Shown: piece by piece, positions 32,627 to 44,488 of the stretch | Layout: each line of letters begins with the position of its first letter | Position numbering within the stretch: position 1 is the first letter of the stretch | Assembly: GCA_963931865.1 (NCBI GenBank) | Contig: OZ007518.1 | Location: forward strand, 7,678,361 to 7,742,360 | Origin: Axinella damicornis | Taxonomy: Eukaryota; Porifera; Demospongiae; Axinellida; Axinellidae | DNA: 64,000 nucleotides | Reading direction: 5' to 3' | The notes under the pieces: model-generated | What the model was told of the DNA's origin: nothing | The model's input: only the letters and a program-made list of their open reading frames with translations | Database searches by the model: none | Translations under genes and position numbers: made by a program

Positions 32627-35044
32627 TAACTAACTGCCGTTGGACATCTAATCAGAGACAGAAGGATGAATTTATTAATTTTGTTGTTAAATGATGTTGA
32701 TGCACTGCTTTCTTGCACAATACATGCCTTTGTAATAAGATTTCACACATGACTCCAGCTTAATTCCATGCCTTTGAGTTGAGTAAAATGGTCCAACGTT
32801 TCTGGGCCTTCAAGCTTGGCCATTGACTACACTTTCACTGCAGTGGCACAGATCACTCACAAGCTACAGTTACAACTGTGACTCTCTTGCAATGGTAGTT
32901 ACAATAAACTAATATGGTTCAAGCATGGATAGTATTTAGGAAAGCAGCGATCCCATAGTTTATTATAATCCGATAGTTATCAAGCAAACATTTGGAAATG
33001 TGTTTTTTTTATGAGACCATGACTTTATTGTGTAAGAAACTCTTAATTGATGAGGAATATCCACTTTGTATACCTCTCTAACCACATTCCCAGGCCATTC
33101 CCACTGCCAGTATTTGATTACTTGCAGTATACATAATTTGCATACTGCTAGTTAGCAAGAAATTAAAATGGACATTGAGTTTTCTGCAATCTCAATTTGG
33201 CACTGTAGAGAAGACCATTTTGTTGCACAAGATTAGTTGTGATGCTGATGGACCGTTTTGTGCAAACCATCTCTAATGAGATTTTACTGGATGACTGTGA
33301 TGTGGTTTGTTTATGTCTATGCTAATATATAGTACCTGACAACACACAACAGACTCGTCACCTTTGTCTTAGTTCGCGTTCATTTACATTGCAGTTTTGA
33401 CTATTTAATTGGAAAGGAACAAGTTATTTATGCAACAGTGTTAGACCTTCACAGGCTCTCTAATGGAATGTTGCTATGTACACCATTAACCTGCTGGGGG
33501 ACAATTAAGAGCGATGACATCATTGTTTTTCATGGTGGAAAAAACAATGATGTAATCATGTGCTCTTGCTGGGGGAGGATGGCCATGTGGCCACCATAGT
33601 ATGCATACAACTGTTGCAGGGCTAATGTTCACGGTTCCTATTGGGAACTTATGCTCCCATTCTATGATCCTGCTAGCCTCGTTCGAAGGCCTTCTATACA
33701 CCAATTTTGTCTATAGCAAATAGTTTATGCTGTATAGCGATGGGTCAATACATGAATATGTACCCTGACAACACTCACCGCCTTTTTGTCTTAGTTCATG
33801 TTCATTTACATGTGCATCACTAGCTTGGTGGGGAAGGATGTGGCTAGCATACAACAGCTGCAGTGCTAGCAGAATCCCAGTTCCTGTGGGGAGCTTAGCT
33901 ACTCCCACTACTCCCAAACCCTTCCATTGTATATAGAGGTCCTGCACCATAGATCTATATACGTAACTATAGTATCTGGTCCTCCAGCTGTAGGCAAAAG
34001 AAAAGGACTTTCGTAGTCTGTCCAAGTTTCATGGACCACACTTCATTCCACTAAACTTAATATTAATGGGAAGAGTGTCTGGTGACTTGCCAGGCAATAT
34101 TAAATTTCCCAGGCCCCACCCATGCAGCTTTGCAGTACGTGTAACTGAAAATGGCGTGCAGGCCTGGGAATGAGGCTATAAATGATCGTCTTAACAACAT
34201 ACAAAAAAGCGCAACATGTCATATGACTATGCAATGTGTTGGGTTGTGTTATACAGTGTTGCTGGATAAAATTAATGACAACTAAAATCTAATTTTTTCC
34301 TCCCCTGAGTTTATGGGATGCAGAAGCTATACTGAGTACCCTTGAACGTCTAAACTGACATTGAAGACAATTGAGCTGAAGGTTGAACCTGAGGTAGCTA
34401 GACCTGCATGGGTATGACTCCATGGCTGGTTTGTAAACTGTGGGCCTTAATACTTGTACTCCATGTTCATACTCCACACACATTCTAAGTTGAACAAAGC
34501 AGTGTATGAACTGTGTGGATTTTGTTGCTAATCACGACCCACCCGGAAATGGTTTCAAGCTACTCGATCCCAAAGATTTAAACCTAGGGCCATCTCATCT
34601 ATAGCACATTTTGCCTACAAACTACACACTTGACTCCTATTGTCTACAAACTTTAAGTTTAAGATAATATGTAGACCACAGGTTAACTGACAGCTGCAGT
34701 AGCTATAAATGTCTATTTCATGAAGTCTTAATTCCTCCTTCCCCTGGTCTTCCAAGGAAGTCATCCTGCTTGCAACCGTAATGAAGGTCTCCTGCCATCC
34801 CTCAATGCCGTTGCAGTACAGGGAGCCAGTTAGGAATAATCGTTCCTAATGTGAATAGAATGCGTTCAATAAGGATTGCAGAATATTAAAAGATGTCCGT
34901 TCTGGGGCTTGTCCTTGATTTGGTAATGGGCCAAGTGTAGAGTTTAGAATTGAAATTGCAATCCTCCTATTTGCATGAAGTATGGAGTCTGGCCCATAAG
35001 GCTAAGTCTGTCAGTCATTCACCTCAGAAATCAATTTTCTCCAG
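32627..35044. other. Spacer between NHL copies 2 and 3
   Basis: An AATAAA at 32905 may serve copy 2. About 33700-34200 and 34500-35044 match 62.2-62.7 and 63.05-64.0 kb. A small TAGCCTCG-family element lies at 34108-34180. No first exon (MTLFIGSEDE) is found in this spacer. Confidence 0.5.
34340..34545 (+). pseudogene. Relic of an NHL C-terminal region
   Basis: The phrase AGACAATTGAGCTGAAGGTT plus GAACCTGA, then cCATGGCTGGTTTGTAAACTG and GTGTGGATTTTGTTGCTAA, align in order with the last 180 bases of the NHL exons, with indels. A second copy of this relic is at 62865-63062. Confidence 0.6.
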
Positions 35045-36143
35045 GGGATGTGAATCCTTTGATTATTCCTGTCCAACTGGAGTAACAGTCTCACACGATG
35101 GCAGGGTGTATATATGTGAAATGAACGAATCGCTGAAAGTACGTGAGACCAACGGCTGTCACTCTGAATTTCCTCTCCGTCCTGGACCCAACAAGGACCT
35201 CTTCAGTGAGGGTATTTACTGTGCACGGACTTGCTATGATAGTGGTGTAGTAGTTTGTGATGAAGCCGGAAACCTAGCTAAGTTCAGCAAGGATGGAGAG
35301 TTTGAATGGAGCATCGGGGAAGACCCTGTTCAAGAGGGTATCACTTGTATCCAAAAGTTCTACCTTGATTCTAATGGCAGTATTTACCTACCACAAGCAG
35401 GGAGGGTCAAAGTTTACTCGCCCGATGGTGTCTTCTCACATGATGTTGTGCTTGTGAGTGATGCCGATTTCTCTGGGATTGCAGTTGATGGCGACAGGAA
35501 TATACACCTCGGTTGCAAGTCCTCCATTAAAGTATTCAACACTGAAGGGAAGCTGATCCATGAGTATGGTCATGATGGGCTGGGTGATGTGGAGATCATT
35601 GCTATTAGTGAAGGCAACCCACAGTTGGTTGTGGCTGCCGAATATGATTCATCCGAATTGTTTGTATTCAATAGCACCGGTTCCTTCTTGTACACTGTTA
35701 CGGGTGTACCTTGTGTCTGCGATATGACCTTTGGTCCTGATAACTCACTTTGGATTGCTGAATGGGAAGCTCATCATTTTGGTGATGTTGTATGTATCCC
35801 AAAGCTCTTCCATCAGCTCCCCCCTCCACTGTCCTACCTGTGTGAGCTGAGTATTCTCCCCCACCTGAACGAGCTGCCAGTGTCTCTGCTTCCTCCCAGG
35901 CTGGCTGGACTCTTTGAGAAATGGACTGACCTAGTGACAGTAGAAGTGAGACGGAGGAGCTTTACTGACCAGCCTTCAAAATCTAAGCTACTGTCAGAGA
36001 CAATTGAGCTGAAAGTTGACCCTGATGCAACTAGGGACATGCTTCAATGGCTAGTTTGCAAGAGAGTGGGTCTTGACTATTCCGAAACCTCAATCAGTCG
36101 CAGTAGAGATGAAGGTGTGGATTTTGTTGTTATTGAGTGTTAA
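35045..36143 (+). CDS. NHL-repeat terminal exon, copy 3
   Basis: The exon opens at 35045 after TTTTCTCCAG and is open to TAA at 36141-36143. It would add 366 residues to a first exon and keeps the correct phase (50 + 1099 = 1149 nt). Blade signatures include PTGVTVSHDGRVYICEM, KFSKDGEFEWSIGED, SGIAVDGDRNIHLGCKSS and FGPDNSLWIAEW; the C-terminal domain LFHQLPPPLSYLCELS follows and the protein ends with VDFVVIEC. The frame continues open upstream to 34950, but that sequence is the same intron flank seen before other copies. No own first exon is visible, so it may be an alternative last exon for the starts at 27391 or 26195. Confidence 0.7.
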
Positions 36144-37790
36144 TGATTTGTTGATGCATCCATGGAAACCCATTTCAATTTGTGTGTTTGCTATCGTAGC
36201 TACTTTATTTACTGGAGACTAAATGAGGTTGAGTGTATTCTCCCACTTTTATCTGTGGCATAGCCACCTTCCTCTTTGTTTGCTTTTACAGCTTTCCAAC
36301 TCTACTTAAAGGAGGATGGACAATTAACGTACGCAATTCTGCAGGTGTGTCACTGCGTCCTCAAAGCCTGCCTCAGTGGGAAGGGATGTGGCTGATGTTT
36401 CTACACAATGCCATTAATGCTCATTCGCAAACAGACGCTACCGATACTGCAGACTCATGTGGGGGAAGTGCATGAGAGTGCGGTGGATGGTGGTACTGTT
36501 GGGTGCACGTGTAAGGTCGAAAAATGTGATAGTAACGATGCATGACGTGTAAGCATTTAGTCGAAGGTGATTGCAATGCTACAAACAGGCACTTAGGCTT
36601 AGATACTGCTATGACTTGTTCAACCATGTAATGTTGTCTACCTTATTTTGTGTAAGAGATGTGGTCTTCAATATGTTGGTGCATGAGGCAAGTCAGTTGC
36701 TTCGATGATTTGACAATCATAGGGCTAATTATAAAAGGTTAGGGCAACAGCATACCTAATATACTAATACTTGGTATAATACTTGGTGGAGGGAAAGCCC
36801 CGAGGGACACTCAGTGGATCTGAGGGACACTCGGTGCACGGAGGGAAAGTCACTCAGTGGATCTGAGGGACACTCGGTGGAGGGAAAGCCCCGAGGGACA
36901 CTCAGTGGATCTGAGGGACACTCGGTGCACGGAGGGAAAGTCACTCAGTGGATCTGAGGGACACTCGGTGGAGGGAAAGTCCTGAGGGACACTCAGTGGA
37001 TCTGAGGGACACTCGGTGGAGGGAAAGTCCTGAGGGAAAACCCTGAGGGACACTAGCTCAGTTGAGGCTCTTCCACCAGTGAGTCTGACTGGAGGGCACG
37101 CTGAGAGTGTAGAATCTGAGTGAAGACAGTGAAGCACAGCTAGCGTATAAGTTAATTCATCTCTTCACCTACAGAAGACTTTATATGTAGCTAAGTAATG
37201 AAAAATTAAAGCCTGCATGAGCGGCCCACACCATTAAAATACCTGAGAAGACATTTCAATGATGCTACGTACAGATGCACACGCATGCAGAAGCTATAGG
37301 GCGGAATCATTTAGCTATGTAAGCATGCGCAGTTAGCTACAGCCAGTTATATGCTGTGATCATGTGAACTGATTATAGCTACAGAGAGATCACTTTTGTC
37401 AGTCTTATGAGCTGCAGGCATCCATGCCATTGTCCATGGATATGGTCATGCTGATGAAAACCTCAGTAACACACACCTCAAGTCCATACATAGCCTCATA
37501 CCCAGGCCCCCGCCCGGCTTTTTGTTGCTTGAACGGTAGTGACAGAAAGCTGGGGAACAATGCTAGTCCATACATACATTACTTTATCTTGAAGTAATAA
37601 ATCATTGATGCAGCATGTCCTATATAATATAGCCTGAAGTTGAAGCATAGGAGTTGCAACAACAAATTTGATGCCAAAAAAAATATCATTGATGCAGCAT
37701 TTTCCTATGGCTAGACTAATGTTGAAGCATTAAAGTACCCAAAATATGTGTTCTGTCCTAATGAGCTTCAACAAGTTCTGATGAACAGCT
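36144..37790. other. 3' flank of NHL copy 3
   Basis: It aligns with 21048-22560. It holds a cluster of GAGGGACACTC(A/G)GTGGA repeats at 36785-37040 and a TAGCCTCA/CTAGCATTG palindromic remnant near 37493-37567. Open frames over the repeat cluster are compositional. Confidence 0.5.
36785..37040. repeat. Short-unit tandem repeat cluster
   Basis: The phrases GGTGGAGGGAAAGTCCTGAG, GGACACTCAGTGGATCTGAG and GGACACTCGGTG alternate in larger repeats of about 80-100 bp. The block 1 counterpart at 21700-21840 is shorter. Confidence 0.75.
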
Positions 37791-37791
37791 T

Positions 37792-39848
37792 CTACTGATG
37801 TGGCATGAATGGACTGCCGGCCGGGCCCCATTGCTTCTTCACCTCATCTGGCATGAATGGTCCGGGACTGCCGGCCGGGCCCCATTGCTTCTTCACCTCA
37901 TCTGGCATGAATGGGCCGGGACTGCCGGCCGGGCCCCATAATTGCTTCTTCACCTCATCTGGCATGAATGGTCCGGGACTGCCGGCCGGGCCCCATAATT
38001 GCTTCTTCACCTCATCTGGCATGAATGGTCCGGGACTGCCGGCCGGGCCACATTGCTTCTTCACCTCATCTGGCATGAATGGTCCGGGACTGCCGGCCGG
38101 GCCCCATTGCTTCTTCACCTCATCTGGCATGAATGGTCCGGGACTGCCGGCCGGGCCCCATAATTGCTTCTTCACCTCATCTGGCATGAATGGTCCGGGA
38201 CTGCCGGCCGGGCCCCATAATTGCTTCTTCACCTCATCTGGCATGAATGGTCCGGGACTGCCGGCCGGGCCCCATAATTGCTTCTTCACCTCATCTGGCA
38301 TGAATGGTCCGGGACTGCCGGCCGGGCCCCATAATTGCTTCTTCACCTCATCTGGCATGAATGGTCCGGGACTGCCGGCCGGGCCCCATTGCTTCTTCAC
38401 CTCATCTGGCATGAATGGTCCGGGACTGCCGGCCGGGCCCCATAATTGCTTCTTCACCTCATCTGGCATGAATGGTCCGGGACTGCCGGCCGGGCCCCAT
38501 TGCTTCTTCACCTCATCTGGCATGAATGGATCTGTGTGTGTGTGTGTATGCGTAGAGGTGAGAAGTGTATTGCATGCCAGTGGCGGATCTGCAGAGCCGC
38601 GAAGCGGCGATCAGTCCGCGCGAAGCCGGAAAATTTTTTTACGTGTTCTTTTTAGCGATCAGGAAGCGCTCTCGTAGCAGCTCTGCGCATTCCGGACATG
38701 TTCCCAGACGCAAAGAAGATTGACTAAGTAACCAGTAAGTATCGATGTGTGGGACTGTTAGCTTCCTTCTTTTCATCGTCGACGGATTACAACCACGTAC
38801 TGTAGCTATGTGGACAGTCGCTTTATTTTCTAATTATACGTATATACAGACCAAAAATAATTGATGTAAAATTAAAATTGTGTAGCCTACAGCGTAAACC
38901 TAGCTAGCTCAAGACTATGTCTGCCTTCAGGCTTTCAGCCCGCGAACGGTCAAGGTATTACCAACCACAGCTACAATAATACAAGTAGTTTATGTTAACA
39001 AGGGTCAAAAGGGGGGTTCGCTCGCACCCCTAGATCCGCCACTGGTCGATAGCTACGTAGTCTACGATATTTTGTGGGTATAATTCTGGGTAGTTCGACC
39101 GAACTCAACGAAGTACCCCTGGATCCGCCAGTGCATGCTGAGAGCGTAATGCACAAATACTTTTGCATGGTGAAAACACATCACTGGCCATGGCAGAGAG
39201 CAAGTTTTTTTCTTTGTTTTTTCTATGCAAAGCACTGGATACATAATAGCATCAGCTAATTTATAGTGCACCCAAAACAAAACACAATAACACATTGTAC
39301 CCTAAGACACAAAATGACTATATATACTGCATAACATTATTCTTAAAAGTACTAAATGAAGACATGCATGACGAGCGACTCGGGGAGCGACTTCCATACA
39401 TTTAAATTATATGCTAGCTGTGCTTCACTGTCTTCACTCAGATTCTCTGGCAGAGAGCAAGTTGAATAAACTAGTGTTTGCATTATTAGTCCATGCTACT
39501 GTAACTTACATGGATGATCCGGAATGAATTGCTTCTTCACCTCATCTGGCATGTATGGAAGCCCGGCCGGTGAATAAAATTGCTTCTTCACCTCATCTGC
39601 AGCCGACATGAATATGTGTGTGTGTGCGGAAGTCAGAAAATGGTTGACAATGCATGACTGCTTCTTTGCAGGGAGAGCAACATCTCAGATAGCAAGTTGA
39701 ATATTTAATCCAGTAGCTAGCTATTGTATGATACACATCATGCAGTTGGTGTTCTGCATTCTGCAGTATACTAACCTGCAGCTGGCCGGGAGGCAGCAGG
39801 AGTCAAGAGAGCCCCCAGCAGGACGAAGAGTGCCAGTACTTCCTTCAT
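37792..39848 (-). CDS. Secreted DEVKKQ repeat protein (candidate peptide precursor)
   Basis: Three minus-strand exons fit together: complement(39776-39848), 73 nt, ATG to GCAG|GTTAGT; complement(39510-39596), 87 nt, GCTGCAG acceptor and CAT|GTAAGT donor; complement(37792-38531), 740 nt, (CA)nCAG acceptor to a TAG stop. The sum is 900 nt, 299 residues, with every phase matching. Exon 1 is a signal peptide (MKEVLALFVLLGALLTPAAS). Exon 2 gives DEVKKQFYSPAGLPYMP and DEVKKQFIPDHP. Exon 3 has 13 repeats of MPDEVKKQLWGPAGSPGPF with or without the Leu, so units are 57 or 54 nt and frame is always kept; it ends MPHQ. Each repeat has dibasic KK followed by Gln. Processing at KK would free peptides with an N-terminal Gln (possible pyroglutamate); alternatively the Pro/Gly-rich repeats are structural. 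I know no named family for it. Confidence 0.75.
37805..38531. repeat. 54/57-bp tandem repeats, 13 copies
   Basis: The coding minisatellite of the DEVKKQ gene, core CATCTGGCATGAATGGTCCG, GGACTGCCGGCCGGGCCCCA and TTGCTTCTTCACCT on the plus strand. Unit lengths differ only by a TAA insertion (3 nt). Confidence 0.9.
38578..39133. mobile_element. hAT-like non-autonomous element, intron 2 of the DEVKKQ gene
   Basis: It begins CAGTGGCGGATC at 38578 and ends GATCCGCCAGTG at 39133, with an inner GATCCGCCACTG at 39033-39044 suggesting a nested or recombined second end. The CAGTGGCGGATC end is typical of hAT elements. Without it the intron reads tgtattgctgagagc, as in block 1. Confidence 0.65.
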
Positions 39849-39963
39849 TGCAGTCAGCTTGATCTGTGGTTGGAGGAAGGTGCTGTACTATTGAGCTCAC
39901 TTCTGAAGAGAAACAAATTTTGACAACCAGAGGTTGATCTACAAGTCATGTCAGCGCTGTTGC

Positions 39964-39971
39964 TTTTATAG
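39964..39971 (-). promoter_or_regulatory. TATA box of the DEVKKQ gene
   Basis: The minus strand reads cTATAAAAGc here, 116 nt before the ATG at 39848. It is the clearest TATA box in the window and supports the minus-strand gene model. Confidence 0.6.
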
Positions 39972-41977
39972 CTGTGTGAAGTTAACTACCGAATTTTGCT
40001 AATGGAACATGATGCAACCTTCACTTGCATGAGTGAACTCCATTAGCTAGGGAGGACTCTTGCACTAACACATGCTCAGCACATGGATGGATTCTGTGGT
40101 GACTTCTAGGAGTCGTTGATGAGTGAATGTGATTCGAGAGGAAAGTAACTTTTTCACTGCTAATTCTAAAGGAAGCAGCCATGAGTATCAACCTTGTTGT
40201 GACCCAACGGTCTGTCAGACTTGGTGAGTTGCCTGATGAATGGATAGCTAATAATTTATTGCACGTGTCTTTCCTAACTGGGTAGCTAGTCACTCTGATC
40301 CTTGACCAATTTACATATTCTGAGTAAGCTCTTTGCCTGTATAGGCTATTGAGTCTTGACTGTACATTTGAAGATATCTATAGGGCTTCATCCGGTAAAC
40401 AGTCTACCACTGAAGCGCGCATGTGGGTGCATGTTCTTTAATATATGGAAGTGCCCTCCTCACTAGTACTCTCCCTGTCTTTATCTATCCCCTCTCTCTT
40501 CTCTCTGTGTCCCTCCCTTTGCACTTCTCCCAACATGTCTCCCATCTCTCTCTCTCTTTCCTCTTATTCTATCTCTGTCGCTCCTTCTCCTCTTCTCTCT
40601 GTCTCCATCCTTCCCTCTGTCCCCTTTCCTCTCTTTCCTGTTTCTGCCCCTCCTCTTCTGTCTGTCTCCCTCTCTTTCCAGCTTTCTCTGTCTAAGTGCT
40701 CTAAGAGCACCCCCATGCAAGTCACTATTAATGTAAAGTGGTCTGTGCATTTTAGAGCTACATATTATATGTTATGCTAATTTCACCTCTTACATAATTT
40801 TAACTACGTGGAAACAGTAAACATCTTATTCAATTGCAGTGTCACTTCCTAAACTTGTGAGTAGCTAATGCTTGTGGTGTTTCACATGACCAAGAAAACT
40901 GATGTATCGTATAGTCTGTTCCTTGTCAAGTGCAGGTGATAGTTGCAGCTGGTAAACAAGTATTGGAAAAACAACAGTGAAACACAGTCTTGTTCTGTAT
41001 GTGCATTAGAGAATAGAAGTTTGGCAGGAGTCTGAGTGAGCCCATCTCTTGTTTGAAGATCTAAGTGAATCTCTGCATGTGTCCAACTTGCATCAAAAAT
41101 GCCATGGAAGACTGTAAACTTGTACACAATCTTGCCCAGGCGAGATCATAGCCTCGTTCCCAGGCCGCCCACGTGGCCTGGGAACAAGGCTAGTGAGATC
41201 AGTCATAATACTAAGGCTTAATCGTTGAAGACTTATACGTACATAAGGTTCCTCCAAAACCTATTTCTGCATGCTGTGGTAGCAATAAGGATTGGTCTCA
41301 CTCTTGTGACTCCAATTTTTGGGTTGTGCAGAGTTCATAAGGACTGTGATGAGAACTTGAAATTTGAGGTTCCAATCGCCAAGTTCAGAGTCAGATTTGG
41401 GACAGTATAAATTTATCCGCTTTGTAGAGATCTCCGAGCTTCAAGAACTATAGGAAACCAATTAGGGACCTTGAAAATTGTCCTTTGTTGTGAGGTCCAC
41501 ATATTGTGTCCCTATCTCGGAGGGTCAACCAACGAAGATTTTTCTCTATCTGAATAGTAGCTGACTGTGCAGTTATGGCAATAGTATTCTGTTGTGGTAA
41601 GTGATTCATGGCCAGCTTTGTCATGTACTTTCAATTGCTGTCAGTCTACTTTGTTGTCTATTACACTAGCTAGTCTCTGTAGCTGAAATATTTTGCTGCT
41701 CGATCTATAGCTAAACTATTTGGCTGCTAGTGAGAGTCTGTGCATTGTACAACTACTCTTTATATGTTCTAATCTTCCCTTACATAATGTTAACTACTTG
41801 TGAATGTTAACAAACACTTATGCAATTGCAGTCTCACTTCCCAAAACTTGTGAGTAGCTAATGCTTGTGGTGTTTCACATGACCGAGAAAACTGATGTAT
41901 CGTATAGTCTGTTCCTCGTCAAGTGCATGCAGGCGATAGTTGAACAAGTGTTGGAAGAACAACAGTGAAACACTTAT
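39972..41977. other. Spacer with a repeated 280-bp phrase
   Basis: A pyrimidine-rich tract lies at 40450-40695; the open frames over it are artefacts. The stretch 40840-41130 (cacttcctaaacttgtgagtagc ... tttggcaggagtctgagtgagccc) recurs at 41825-41977 and 42880-43330. A complete 43-bp TAGCCTCGTTCCCAGGC palindrome is at 41150-41192. Confidence 0.5.
41150..41192. mobile_element. Minimal TAGCCTCG palindrome with target duplication
   Basis: TAGCCTCGTTCCCAGGCC pairs with GGCCTGGGAACAAGGCTA around GCCCACGT. GCGAGATCA on the left and GTGAGATCA on the right are a near-perfect 9-bp target duplication. It is the shortest member of the 1990-2388 family here. Confidence 0.75.
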
Positions 41978-42519
41978 CAGGGCCGGCGCGGCCGGTACGG
42001 CCGGTACGGTTTTGGCCGTACCACTTTTTAGTCGCCTAGGTACGGCTCTGGTGGACTGTTCATAGCTCGTGTCTCAGTCACGCCTTGTTGAGGTACGTGT
42101 CTTAGTCAGACAGTCTCCAGATCCAAGTCGCTGTGGCCTTGTTGAAGTAGACTGTTTATAGTTCGTGTCTTCTAAAATTCGCAGCAAACTCGTCTATATA
42201 TGTGGGGCTCGCTCACGCTCGCCTTAATTAGTAGGCGCGCTACCGCGGTATACCAATTCCGCGTCCTAGAAGTTTAATGAGCGCAAAGCGCATTATCGTG
42301 ACATCTCCATTCCACGTCGACGGTCACGGATGACACGGAAAGCAGAAAGCAGTTACAGTGCAATGCAAAGCACGAAAGTGCTACGAGAGCCCATCCAGAC
42401 AAGTGAAAAATGAAGGTGAAAAAAAATTTTCCGCGCTTCGCGCGGACAGATCACTACTTCATGCCTCTATTCACTGCGGCAGTAGCCGTACCACTCCAAA
42501 ATAGCTCGCGCCGGCGCTG
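41978..42519. mobile_element. hAT-like non-autonomous element
   Basis: It begins CAGGGCCGGCGCGG and ends CGCGCCGGCGCTG, with CTTAT on each side, and is inserted in the second copy of the repeated 280-bp phrase; copies without it read acttatatacttgttctg. It carries the phrase GGTACGGTTTTGGCCGTACC, similar to GGTCCGGTTTTAGCCGGACC at 46610. No transposase inside. Confidence 0.7.
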
Positions 42520-44488
42520 CTTATATACTTGTTCTGTATGTGCATTAGAAATTGCAAGTGCCCCCAAATCCTCCCCAGAATATATCTCATGCACCTTCCT
42601 GATAGTACTAGTTCTAGTGAGAGGCTGGATCATTAGCAAGAAGATAGACCACAAAGTGTAGCAAAGTACTAGTGTCGCTATTTACCACTTGATAATTACA
42701 CTGGTCACTATAAATTTAATACGTACACTAGTGTCTGTTAGCTATAACATAAATGTTATACATTATAGTGATCAGTGCATTTTAATATGCATAGTCACTT
42801 CATATATTATTCATGTTGTTCTAATCTCCCCTTACACAATTTAGTATACTACTTGCATGTGAATGTTAACATCAATTGCAGTCTCACTTCCCAAAACTTG
42901 TGAGTAGCTAATGCTTGTGGTGTTTCACATGATCAAGAAAACTGATGTATCGTACAGTCTGTTCCTCGTCAAGTGCAGGTGATAGTTGCAGCTGGTAAAC
43001 TGTGTGAAGTTAACTACCGAATATTGGAACATGATGCAACACACACTTCATTTGCATGAGTGAACTCCATTTGAGAGGACTCGTGCATGAACACAGAACA
43101 ACAGTGAAACACTTATATACTTGTTCTGTATGCGCATTAGAGAGTACAAATTTGGCAGAAGTCCGAGTGAGCCCTTAACCCCTTCCGTGGAAAACAATCA
43201 TCTTTCTCTTTTCGACTGTGAACTTTATGTAAGAACAACAGCAAATGCATACTTTTTCTGCATGTGTGTGCATTAGAGAATACACGTAGCTTGGCAGGAG
43301 TCCGAGTGAGCCCATATCTCTTACATCTTCATATTCTTGCTTACTTACAGTGACCTGGCTGTAATCATGAGGCTTTTAACATTTTGGACTACTGGACTCA
43401 CCCAAAATTGCATAAAATGCCTTTTCCAGCCATTTTCAGTGTAGGACAGAAGCTAACTAGAGGTGTTCATAGAACACATACCCCGCGCGGAATGTCTACA
43501 GGACGATACAGTGCAGCTACAATCGACGACTCGACGTGACATCTCTGCCGATGCGCATCGAACAGGTGCTATATCGCGTATACTGTGTTCGTGTATGGCC
43601 ATATCCAAAGTGTGGGAGTGACCGCTTACCGTATATACAACAACGTGCATATATATTGTGAAGCTGAAGAGGTGGGGCCAAATGTTACGAATAATAGGAA
43701 ATAGCTGGAAAAAAACAGCCCAAACAATAGTCACGACGTCTGTGAAGTACATATATCGTGAGAAAATACTGTTTCCTAGCGTCATCTCGAAGCATGAAGT
43801 TTCCAAATGCACTGCGTGTCCTGTTCTTGATGGTACTCGGAGGTCACGAAGAGGTGGAGCCAATGTTATGAATAGTTATGAAAAGTAGGAAATAGCCGAA
43901 ATACAGCGAAACGAAGCGCCTTGACTTCAGTCAGGTACACATAGAGCAGTTTTTTGCTATTTGCTATTGTTTGACTCCCTTTCGATGGTTTATGAGGGTC
44001 TATGTGGCGAGATTTCAATTTTTTTCGCATGACAGATGACAGACAAAACCGATTGCTTAATCAATCAATCAAGTTCATCGAATAACCCCAATTAGGGGAA
44101 CGCTACACATACACACACACAATACAAGTACACAATGTACACATAAACACACACGCACATTCCTGAGAGCGAGCAGAAAACAGAGGTAGCTATGGTCACC
44201 TCAGACACAACAGCATGTATATGCGCCATTACCCTGGAACAAATCTGTTTCAGTTCCATTGGCCACTCTTCTTGGTTGTGACATGAACAAGGGAGAAGGG
44301 ACGGACGAACACAGACATATAGCTTCGGACGAATATTCCTCCATTTGGAAATGTTTCTAGGCTGAGAAAGCCAGGTCAAATCTTAGTAAAAGTACATGAT
44401 CCGGACAAGAGTCCTGGTCTTCATATCTCCAACTTGTTACATTCCAATTGGAGCTGCCACCTCCATCGTTTGTAGTCAAAGGTTAGGG
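42520..44488. other. Spacer, no gene recognised
   Basis: Holds the third copy of the 280-bp phrase (42880-43330), part of the sequence upstream of the DEVKKQ gene (43000-43070 repeats 39974-40050), and two related phrases (gaagaggtggggccaaatgttacgaata at 43667 and gaagaggtggagccaatgttatgaata at 43849). A 136-residue minus-strand frame at 43453-43863 has no domain I know. Confidence 0.4.

Larger units (their letters stand above)
24930..39900. repeat. Segmental duplication, block 2
   Basis: This is the second copy of the SH3 / NHL / DEVKKQ block. It is longer than block 1 because it holds an extra promoter and first-exon piece (25966-26376), an additional NHL terminal exon (31507-32626) and a ~3 kb segment that is shared with 62.0-64.0 kb (about 33700-35045). 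Confidence 0.8.

Noticed and set aside
34950..35044. Extension of the NHL copy 3 protein upstream of its acceptor
   Set aside because: The same sequence lies before other NHL exons as intron (at 63.9 kb and, partly, at 60870 and 49690), followed by a CAG acceptor, so the open frame there is chance.
37805..38677. 290-residue plus-strand open frame through the 54/57-bp repeats
   Set aside because: It is the antisense shadow of the DEVKKQ exon. The minus strand has a signal peptide, matching splice phases and a stop conserved in both blocks; the plus strand has none of these.
40423..40780. Leu/Ser-rich open frames on both strands
   Set aside because: Low-complexity CT-rich sequence; no start context, splice sites or domain.
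43453..43863. 136-residue minus-strand open frame
   Set aside because: No domain, no splice context and partial internal duplication of the DNA in other frames; not enough to call a gene.
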